DNA from: a virus
IMG/VR virus record: IMGVR_UViG_3300042465_000618
Location: 1 to 34,564 of that record
Direction: 5' to 3' (one strand)
Length of the DNA stretch: 34,564 bases
Shown here: in pieces, positions 28,413-34,564 of the stretch
How the letters are laid out: the number at the start of each line of letters is the position of its first letter
Position numbering within the stretch: the stretch's first letter is position 1
Notes under the pieces: model-generated
Database searches by the model: none
Told to the model about the DNA's origin: nothing
What the model saw: only the letters and a program-made list of their open reading frames with translations
Translations under genes and position numbers: made by a program

Positions 28413-29818
28413 TGCAAATACCTATTCTCAGCGGTATTTACACCGACAACACACCAGAGCTGCGGACGGCATATCCGGTGAATCTTGTGCCTGTGCCAAA
28501 ACAGTCGGGCATTAGCAACGGGTTTCTGCGACCCGGTGATGGCATTGTGGCCAATGGCGCAGGCCCAGGCGCTGACCGTGGCGGCATCAACTGGCTGGGC
28601 AGCTTGTATCGGGTAATGGGCACAAAGCTGGTGGAGATCGACAGCGCAGGCACAGTGACTACTTTGGGCGATGTAGGTGGGCCAACAGACCAACTGGTGA
28701 CATTTGACTACAGCTTTAACGAGCTGGCGATTGCATCCGGCGGTCGACTGTATTACTGGGACGGCTCGACCTTGGCCCAAGTTACCGACCCTGACATTGG
28801 CGTGGTGCTGGATGTTGTCTGGGTAGACGGTTACTTCATGACCACCGATGGTGAGTTCTTGATCGTCACCGAATTGACTAACCCGCTGGACGTCAACCCG
28901 CTAAAGTATGGAAGCTCCGAGGTTGACCCTGACCCGGTTGTCGCGCTCTTGAAGCTGCGCAATGAAATCTATGCGCTGAACCGCAACACAATTGAAGTGT
29001 TTGACAACGTGGGCGGCACGCTCTTTCCATTCGCAAGGATTGATGGCGGCCAGATTCAAAAGGGCGTTGTCGGCACTCAAGCCTGCTGCGTATTCATTGA
29101 TCGCATTGCTTTTTTGGGCAGCGGCAGAAACGAAGCGCCGGGCATCTTTGTTGGAGCTTCGGCAACTACGCAAAAGATCAGCACGCAGGAAATTGATACT
29201 TTGTTGCTGGAGTACACCGAGGCGCAGTTATCACTGGTCAAACTGGAAGCCAGAAACGACAGATCGCACCAGCACTTGTATATCCACCTTCCAGACAGAA
29301 CAATTGTTTATGATGCATCTGCATCTGAGGCGCTGCAAAGCCCCGTCTGGTTCACCCTGACCACCACGCTGAATGGATTCTCGCAGTACCGCGCACGAAA
29401 TCTGGTATGGGTCTATGACAAGTGGACGGTGGGCGACCCGCAATCCAGCAGCGTCGGCTATCTGGTGCAGGACATAGGCCACCACTGGGGCCAGCAAGTG
29501 AGATGGGAATTCGGCACGTTGATTGTCTACAACGAAGGCAATGGCGTGATCTTCAATGAAATGGAATTGGTCAGCCTGACTGGTAGCGTGGCGCTTGGCA
29601 AGAATCCACAAATCAGCACCAGTTACTCGTTGGATGGTCAGGCCTATTCGCAAGAAAAGTTTATCTCTGTCGGCACGATTGGCAACCGGAAAAAGCGCCT
29701 TGCATGGTTCCAGCAGGGCCACATGAGGAACTGGCGCATTCAAAGATTCCAAGGCGACAGCGATGCCCATGTGTCTTATGTGCGCTTAGAGGCGCAGATT
29801 GAATCGTTGGCGTACTAA
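28412..29818 (+). CDS. P22 gp10-like tail hub / packaged DNA stabilisation protein
   Basis: A 468-aa protein (P22 gp10: 472 aa). The opening MQIPILSGIYTDNTPELRTAYPVNLVPVPKQSGISNGFLRPGDGI and the blade-like repeats that follow (LYRVMGTKLVEI, LYYWDGSTLAQVTD, IYALNRNTIEVFDN) fit the gp10 family, a six-copy beta-propeller ring below gp4. It plugs the packaged head and carries the tailspikes and needle. Coupled by TAATG to the previous and next genes. Confidence 0.9.
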   Translation: MQIPILSGIYTDNTPELRTAYPVNLVPVPKQSGISNGFLRPGDGIVANGAGPGADRGGINWLGSLYRVMGTKLVEIDSAGTVTTLGDVGGPTDQLVTFDYSFNELAIASGGRLYYWDGSTLAQVTDPDIGVVLDVVWVDGYFMTTDGEFLIVTELTNPLDVNPLKYGSSEVDPDPVVALLKLRNEIYALNRNTIEVFDNVGGTLFPFARIDGGQIQKGVVGTQACCVFIDRIAFLGSGRNEAPGIFVGASATTQKISTQEIDTLLLEYTEAQLSLVKLEARNDRSHQHLYIHLPDRTIVYDASASEALQSPVWFTLTTTLNGFSQYRARNLVWVYDKWTVGDPQSSSVGYLVQDIGHHWGQQVRWEFGTLIVYNEGNGVIFNEMELVSLTGSVALGKNPQISTSYSLDGQAYSQEKFISVGTIGNRKKRLAWFQQGHMRNWRIQRFQGDSDAHVSYVRLEAQIESLAY

Positions 29819-31173
29819 TGGCAACCGCACCAATTTCACGCAAGCTGAACCTGACACGAGATCAGCTCGCCACATTCCTGTCCGATCAGCAGCAGATTCG
29901 CCAGTTTGAATTGCTGTTTTCAACTGTTGACCAATTGCAAGTCATTGTAGGAACAGACTTTGAATTTCAGGCTGACACAGCAGCGGCCAACGCAAACAAC
30001 GCGCTGGCTCAGATCAGGGTGCTGGCGCAAGACACCGCAGTCGATGACGCTGTGCTGAACGCCAAAGTTCAGCAGGCGCTGGACGCCATCCCGCGCTTGG
30101 CGCAGGCGCTTGACTTGCTGGCTTTAGCCCCAGTAAATTATGGGACTGGCGATGTTGTTGGCCCTGCCAATTCAACCGATAACGCCATTGCTAGGTTTAA
30201 TGGAACTACTGGCAAGGTAATTCAAAACTCTGTAGTCACAATTAGTGATACAGGTGCAACTACAGGCGTTACAACATTAACTGCATCTACTAGCGTTACT
30301 ACACCTATTGTCCAAGCATTAAACTCTGCTGGTTTATCGCTTAAAAATGCGTCAGGCACAACTCAAATGAGTGTTGGTGCTGGCGGTGGCGATAATATGT
30401 CCGTCAATGTTTCTACCAATTTAAACGGTACAAATGCACAAATAGATATTAGTCCCACTGGCACTGGTCATGTGCATTTAAAGCCTACTGGCGCTGGTTC
30501 GGTTGAAATTGCTCCTACTAATGTAGGAACAATTGACAACATGACTATCGGGGGTACAACCCCTAAAAATGCAAGTGTTATAGATTTAAGCGTTACAGGA
30601 ACAACTAGCTTTGATGGTAGCCAAGGCACAAGCGGTCAAGTTCTAACATCCGCAGGTACAGGTAATACGCCTACGTGGACAACCCCAACAACTGGGACTG
30701 TCACCGCCGTCTCAGTTGTTTCAGCCAATGGCCTTGCCGGAACGTCAAGCGGCGGTGCTACACCCGCGCTGACGTTATCCACCAGCGTTACCGGCCTGCT
30801 TAAAGGAAACGGTACGGCTATTTCAGCAGCCGTGGCCAACGTTGATTACGTCGGTGTATCTGCGCCTGTTGTTAAGACTGCCAACTTCTCCGTAGTTAAC
30901 GGCGAGACTTGGCTGATTAACAACAAGTCTGGCTCCACCTGTACGGCCACACTGCCTACTGCATCTTCATGGTCTGGGCGTGTGCTGCACTTTCAGAACT
31001 ATCAAGTTCAAACGCTAGTGTCTGCATCTTCAAACGTAGTCCCTTTGGCCGGCGGTGCTGCTGGAGCATCAATCCTCTTGGCAAGTTCGGGCGACTCTGC
31101 GACACTTGTATCAGATGGCTCTAATTGGCTGATGACACAATATGTACCTAATAACATTCTTCTTTTGGAGTAA
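29818..31173 (+). CDS. Tail needle-position / fibre-like protein (451 aa)
   Basis: Lies where P22 has the gp26 needle (233 aa), but is twice as long. The N-terminal ~100 residues are helical with a coiled-coil look (TRDQLATFLSDQQQIRQFELLFSTVDQL, ANANNALAQIRVLAQDTAVDDAVLNAKVQQAL), as needles have. The rest is beta-rich repeat: TTSFDGSQGTSGQVLTSAGTGN, TVTAVSVVSANGLAG, GLLKGNGTAISAA, common in phage fibres. Bases ~30130-30640 are visibly AT-richer than the ends, as if that stretch had been swapped in. It may be a needle with a receptor-binding tip. Confidence 0.65.
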   Translation: MATAPISRKLNLTRDQLATFLSDQQQIRQFELLFSTVDQLQVIVGTDFEFQADTAAANANNALAQIRVLAQDTAVDDAVLNAKVQQALDAIPRLAQALDLLALAPVNYGTGDVVGPANSTDNAIARFNGTTGKVIQNSVVTISDTGATTGVTTLTASTSVTTPIVQALNSAGLSLKNASGTTQMSVGAGGGDNMSVNVSTNLNGTNAQIDISPTGTGHVHLKPTGAGSVEIAPTNVGTIDNMTIGGTTPKNASVIDLSVTGTTSFDGSQGTSGQVLTSAGTGNTPTWTTPTTGTVTAVSVVSANGLAGTSSGGATPALTLSTSVTGLLKGNGTAISAAVANVDYVGVSAPVVKTANFSVVNGETWLINNKSGSTCTATLPTASSWSGRVLHFQNYQVQTLVSASSNVVPLAGGAAGASILLASSGDSATLVSDGSNWLMTQYVPNNILLLE

Positions 31174-31176
31174 GAA

Positions 31177-31515
31177 ATGACCGTCATTATCAAAGTGCTA
31201 ATTCCAGCAAAGCAAGCTGAAGCCAGCCAAACCACCCAATACACAGCCACCAATGTCAAGGCCATCATTGACAAGTTCACGATCACCAACACCAGCGCAG
31301 GCAACGTAACAATCAGCGTCAACCTGGTGACAGGCGGCGGCACGGCAGGCGCATCTAATCTGATTGTTGATACCCGAAGCCTTGTGCCAGATGAAACCTA
31401 CACATGCCCCGAGCTGGTAGGCCAGGCGCTTGATGTGGGTGGGTTTATTTCTACCATTGCCAGTGCAGGCACATCCCTAACCATTCGGGCCTCTGGCCGT
31501 GAAATTACTTCTTAA
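31177..31515 (+). CDS. Small beta-rich virion protein candidate (112 aa)
   Basis: GGAGTAAGAA leads to ATG 31177, three bases after the previous stop. The 112-aa product is made of alternating strands with few charges (FTITNTSAGNVTISVNLVTGGG, SLVPDETYTCPELVGQALDVGG, SLTIRASGREITS). It resembles a single beta-sandwich domain such as occurs in phage virion accessory proteins. No family assigned; position between needle and gp14-like genes supports a structural role. Confidence 0.6.
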   Translation: MTVIIKVLIPAKQAEASQTTQYTATNVKAIIDKFTITNTSAGNVTISVNLVTGGGTAGASNLIVDTRSLVPDETYTCPELVGQALDVGGFISTIASAGTSLTIRASGREITS

Positions 31516-31526
31516 AGGAGCAAATC

Positions 31527-31922
31527 ATGCGTGAATTTATGCCTATTCCCAAGGGCTTCATGGGCTTTCCGACTGAGGAGGCATTTCTCACTACGGCAGA
31601 GAACAAGAAGAATTACTCGGTGGCTGTGGCAGACTGGAACTATGGCCCTGAAATGCCGACCAACGAGCCGGGCGCAAACAAAGAGTTCTACGCAGGACTG
31701 GCCGAAGCTATGCAGTGCGATGAAAAAGACGCACGGCGCAAGCACTGCTCCAATTGTGAATACTACGACAACAGCTTGATGACTCAAGTGCGGATCGAGC
31801 GCATCCCAATGGCGGCTTATGACAAGGGCGCAGGCTTTCGTGGTCACTGCGAAAAGCTGAACTTTATCTGCAACGATATGCGGGTTTGCCAAGCGTGGGA
31901 AGACCGCGAGTATGAAGATTGA
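31527..31922 (+). CDS. Cys-rich late protein with probable metal knuckle (131 aa)
   Basis: AAAGGAGC before the ATG. The N-terminal half (FMPIPKGFMGFPTEEAFLTTAENKKNYSVAVADWNYGPEMPTNEPGANKEFYAGLAEAM) is a conserved-looking phage module. The C-terminal half has HCSNCEYYDN..., RGHCEKLNFICNDMRVCQAWEDRE, with six cysteines in C-x2-C-E-Y-Y, G-x-C, C and C-x2-W-E spacing. It probably binds zinc or an Fe-S cluster. The same signature is in the early protein at 10252-10443. The role is unknown; gene order ties it to late virion genes. Confidence 0.6.
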   Translation: MREFMPIPKGFMGFPTEEAFLTTAENKKNYSVAVADWNYGPEMPTNEPGANKEFYAGLAEAMQCDEKDARRKHCSNCEYYDNSLMTQVRIERIPMAAYDKGAGFRGHCEKLNFICNDMRVCQAWEDREYED

Positions 31923-31993
31923 TCAGAATGTGCGAAAATCAATTCGCTGAGTCCATTGAGCTGCCAGCAGCTCACCCCGAAGAGGAGTTGTGC

Positions 31994-32440
31994 ATGGTCA
32001 CAGTTGGCATCACAGAGCAGCATTTGGCAGAGGTCTATGCAGACCCCTACATTACAAAAGTGGGGCACGACCACCGGCCAGCCGCGCCGATCAATCATCC
32101 GCTGGTAACTTACCTGACCGCGACAGTTGGCAACCGCTTTGCTGGCGCTTTCATGGCCATTCGGTTTTCCAGCACTGAGCTTGAGCTGCATTCACTCTTG
32201 CACAAGTCTGCTGTCAAGCACTCACGCGCCCTTGGTCGCGCTTTTCTGGCATGGGCCTTTGCCCAGCCCATCTTGCGCGTGACCGCCTACATCATTGAAG
32301 GCTTGGAGTCGGCCAAGAACTACTGCCTTAAACTTGGCATGACGATTGAAGGCTTTCGCCGCGATGCGTGCATCCAAGCCGGGCAAATTAAAGGCGTCTA
32401 CATTCTCGGCATGACGCGCACAGATTGGAGTAAATCATGA
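31994..32440 (+). CDS. P22 gp14-like protein, GNAT acetyltransferase fold
   Basis: The ATG at 31994 has AGAGGAG seven bases upstream and yields 148 aa, near P22 gp14 (152 aa). ATG 31928 and TTG 31919 (TTGA overlap with the previous stop) would add 22 and 25 residues. The sequence fits the DUF2824/GNAT-like group: a strand domain (FAGAFMAIRFSSTELELHSLL), a helix after HSRALGRAFLAWAF, and VTAYIIEGLESAKNYCLKLGMTIEGFRRDA, the typical GNAT end. It sits before gp7 as in P22, where gp14 has no clear role in the virion. Acetyl-CoA binding is unproven. Confidence 0.78.
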   Translation: MVTVGITEQHLAEVYADPYITKVGHDHRPAAPINHPLVTYLTATVGNRFAGAFMAIRFSSTELELHSLLHKSAVKHSRALGRAFLAWAFAQPILRVTAYIIEGLESAKNYCLKLGMTIEGFRRDACIQAGQIKGVYILGMTRTDWSKS

Positions 32441-33192
32441 GTTTTGTTGGAGACGCAATTGGTTCAGTTTTTGGCGGCATCACTGGCGCCTCACAAGCGG
32501 CAGACGCAGCCGAGGCCGCAGGCCGCACACAATCAGCCGCATCTCAGGCGGGCATAGAAGAGCAGCGCAGGCAGTTCGACAAGCTCGTTGAACTCATGGC
32601 CCCCTATGTCACAGCAGGGCAAGGCGCATTGGGTGGCCAGCAAGCCTTGGTCGGTTTGCAGGGCCAAGAAGCGCAGCAACAAGCCATTCAAGGCTTTGAG
32701 CAGTCGCCATTGTTTCAGTCGCTGGTGCAACAAGGCGAAAGCGGTATCTTGCAAAATGCATCAGCCACCGGTGGCTTGCGCGGAGGAAACGTCCAAGCCG
32801 CACTATCCCAATTTCGCCCACAAATTCTGAACTCTTTAATTGAGCAGCAATACGGCAGACTTGGCGGTCTATCATCAATGGGTCAAGCATCCGCAGCCGG
32901 TCAAGCAACCGCTGGTCAGCAGCTAGGACAGAATGTCTCCGGCCTACTCGGTCAGCAAGGCGCAGCCACAGCAGGCGGCCAACTGGCCCAAGGCGGCGTG
33001 GTAGGCAGCACTTTTAACACGCTTGCCCAAATTGCTGGTGCAGTTGCTGGCGCTGGTGGATTTGGCGGCGGTGGCGGGGCTGGTATGGGCGCAGGCGCGT
33101 CTGGCGCTCCGTCCTATGGGTTTGGCGGAGGCACTGGGGCGAGTCTTGGTGGTGGTGGCGGCGGCGGTGGCTTTAGGTATACAGGTTTTTAA
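32437..33192 (+). CDS. P22 gp7-like DNA ejection protein
   Basis: A 251-aa protein (P22 gp7: 229 aa), ATGA-coupled to the gp14-like gene. It has a Gly/Ala/Gln-rich helical body (QAADAAEAAGRTQSAASQAGIEEQRRQFDKLVELMAPYVTAGQ, ALSQFRPQILNSLIEQQYGRLGGLS) and a Gly-rich disordered tail of about 50 residues (FGGGGGAG, LGGGGGGGGF). This composition and the place before the gp20-like gene fit the first ejection protein, which in P22 goes to the outer membrane or periplasm. No enzyme motif is visible. Confidence 0.8.
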   Translation: MSFVGDAIGSVFGGITGASQAADAAEAAGRTQSAASQAGIEEQRRQFDKLVELMAPYVTAGQGALGGQQALVGLQGQEAQQQAIQGFEQSPLFQSLVQQGESGILQNASATGGLRGGNVQAALSQFRPQILNSLIEQQYGRLGGLSSMGQASAAGQATAGQQLGQNVSGLLGQQGAATAGGQLAQGGVVGSTFNTLAQIAGAVAGAGGFGGGGGAGMGAGASGAPSYGFGGGTGASLGGGGGGGGFRYTGF

Positions 33193-33200
33193 GGCAAAAC

Positions 33201-34564
33201 ATGGTTCAACCAATCAACTACATGGCGCAGATTCCGCAGCCAAATATTGGCGCCAGTCTGCTCAGTGGCTTGCAGATCGGCGCTGGCATTCAGGATATGC
33301 AAGCCAAGCGGGTGGCTGCCGAGCAAGCGCAACAGGCCAAGCAGCAATTTGCCACCGACCTGCAAGCGGCGCAAGCCAACGGCGGACAACAAGCATGGCT
33401 GAACATGATCGGCAAGTATCCGCAATTCCGCGAAGCCTTCGGCGATGTGCGAAAAGGTCTTGGTGAAGAACGGGTCAAAAACCAATTCACCAGCGGCTTT
33501 GATGTATCAACCGCGTTGGAAAACCAAAAGCCAGAAGTGGCAAAGCAAAAGCTGCAAGAGTTGATTGACGCTAACAGGAACGCAGGCGAATCAACCGGCA
33601 TCTATCAGCAAGCATTTGACTTGATTGACTCTGGCGATATTAAATCGGCGCAGGCAGGCATCAACAAAGCCCTGTCAATTCTGGACCCAGATCGGTTTGA
33701 GAAAACGGTCAAGGCCCAAAGCACGGCAGCCAAAGCCCCGTCTGAATTAATTGATGCCAAAGCAAAAGCCGACAAAGCCGTGGCAGACGCCACAACAGCA
33801 CAGGCCACAGCCACGAACGCGGCAGAAAAGGCCGCAGCAGATGCTGCTCTGGCGTCAGCTAATGCTGCAAAAGCGAAAGTCGAAGCCGACTTTGCATTGC
33901 CACTGCAACAAGCTGGACTCAACAAAGCCAATTGGGACATTACCAATCTGAAAAGCCAGATCAATGATCGATCCGAGCGCCTCGGACTGGACAAGCAGAC
34001 CACGGCGGCAACTGTTGCTGAAAAGCTCTCGAGCATTCAAAAGAATTTGAATGAACTGCCAGCCGACACCCGCAAGCTGATTAACGATGCGGCGGTTAAC
34101 GCTGCCGCATCGAAACAATCGGCGTCTCAATTTAGCGATCTGGCCAAACGACTGGACGCGGCAGGCGGTGGTTACGGCGTGGCTTCCAGCGCCTCAGACT
34201 TTTTGAAAAAGAGCGCAGGCTTTCAAGGTGGAATGACTCAGCTTCGCCAAGAATACACAAGACTGCGAAACTCAGCGGCCATCAAGTCACTGCCTCCCGG
34301 CCCAGCGACGGACAAAGACATTCAGCTTATCTTTCAGGGATTCCCCGGAGAAAATGCATCCGCCACAGACCTAGCAAGTTTCTTGCGCGGCATGGCCAAG
34401 ATTCAAGATATTGATGCAGCGGTATCTAACGCCAAGACCGATTGGCTGGCCAGCAACAACGGCACGCTTACCCGCGCTAAGAATACCTTTGTGGCTGGCG
34501 ACTACGCAGCCAAGCCGGGCGAGACATTTAACGATTTTGCGCAGCGCATTGTTGGCGACGTTTC
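33201..34564 (+). CDS. P22 gp20-like DNA ejection protein, 5' part (continues at 1-257)
   Basis: Starts MVQPINYMAQIPQPNIGASLLSG at 33201, and runs off the window end without a stop. Joining base 34437 to base 1 keeps the frame and gives 497 aa with TAA at 255-257. The protein is Ala/Gln-rich and mainly helical (about residues 170-225: KAPSELIDAKAKADKAVADATTAQATATNAAEKAAADAALASANAAKAK), with no membrane segment or catalytic motif. Length and position agree with P22 gp20 (471 aa), an internal protein released with the DNA. Any annotation of this contig that is not circularised will miss or truncate this gene. Confidence 0.85.
   Translation, partial: MVQPINYMAQIPQPNIGASLLSGLQIGAGIQDMQAKRVAAEQAQQAKQQFATDLQAAQANGGQQAWLNMIGKYPQFREAFGDVRKGLGEERVKNQFTSGFDVSTALENQKPEVAKQKLQELIDANRNAGESTGIYQQAFDLIDSGDIKSAQAGINKALSILDPDRFEKTVKAQSTAAKAPSELIDAKAKADKAVADATTAQATATNAAEKAAADAALASANAAKAKVEADFALPLQQAGLNKANWDITNLKSQINDRSERLGLDKQTTAATVAEKLSSIQKNLNELPADTRKLINDAAVNAAASKQSASQFSDLAKRLDAAGGGYGVASSASDFLKKSAGFQGGMTQLRQEYTRLRNSAAIKSLPPGPATDKDIQLIFQGFPGENASATDLASFLRGMAKIQDIDAAVSNAKTDWLASNNGTLTRAKNTFVAGDYAAKPGETFNDFAQRIVGDV
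34438..34564. repeat. 127-bp direct repeat of the contig ends (right copy)
   Basis: This is the right-hand copy of the sequence at 1-127, with no mismatch. It should be trimmed from one end before the genome is treated as a circle. Joining 34437 to 1 restores a single uninterrupted gene for the gp20-like ejection protein. Confidence 0.97.

Noticed and set aside
1-34564. tRNA genes, insertion sequences, integrase and att site
   Set aside because: No cloverleaf-like sequence, transposase, or tyrosine/serine recombinase was recognised in any frame; a dedicated tRNA search was not possible here.

Overview
The window is one complete, circular (or circularly permuted) genome of a tailed phage with a P22-like virion. 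Bases 1-127 are repeated exactly at 34438-34564, so the unique length is 34,437 bp and the contig ends fall inside one gene, the P22 gp20-like ejection protein (33201 to the end, continuing at 1-257). An overlap of exactly 127 bp looks like an assembler k-mer overlap on a circular path rather than a physical terminal repeat. The virion genes follow the P22 order: small and large terminase, portal, scaffold, coat, gp4, gp10, a gp26-position tail protein, gp14, gp7, gp20, gp16, tailspike. No integrase, DNA polymerase, RNA polymerase, tRNA or CRISPR array was seen. The moderate GC content and gene style suggest a phage of a Gram-negative, probably freshwater beta-proteobacterial host. The spanin pair, with an outer-membrane lipoprotein, supports the Gram-negative part; the exact host is inference.

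Two transcription arms diverge at 14859-14978. The leftward arm (14858 down to 7485, minus strand) is an early replication and recombination operon: a Sak4-like RecA-fold ATPase, a partner protein, a DUF669-type ssDNA-binding protein, a RecB/Cas4-like nuclease with a probable Fe-S cluster, an SF2 helicase, two small Cys-rich proteins, a VRR-NUC nuclease, a ribbon-helix-helix regulator and a string of small unknown proteins, two of them tiny membrane proteins. Most neighbours overlap by 4 bp (ATGA or GTGA), which implies translational coupling.

The rightward arm (14979 through the contig junction to 7383, plus strand) starts with a small HTH protein and a Toprim/RepA-type primase-helicase. Next comes a compact candidate replication origin (17175-17372) with three perfect DnaA boxes, seven GTAAC/GTTAC motifs and a long hairpin. 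Then follow two small proteins, a ParB-methyltransferase fusion, packaging genes, head genes, tail and ejection genes, the tailspike, a second receptor-binding-type protein, and a lysis cassette (coiled-coil/TM protein, M15 endopeptidase, holin, Rz with Rz1 nested inside it). The arms converge at about 7383-7532.

The most noteworthy points are the origin; a strong plus-strand terminator inside the minus-strand operon, where it could stop late read-through antisense to early genes; a cluster of very small lysine-rich proteins between the head and tail genes; two tail proteins sharing both their N- and C-terminal modules; and a Cys-knuckle pattern present in both an early and a late protein.
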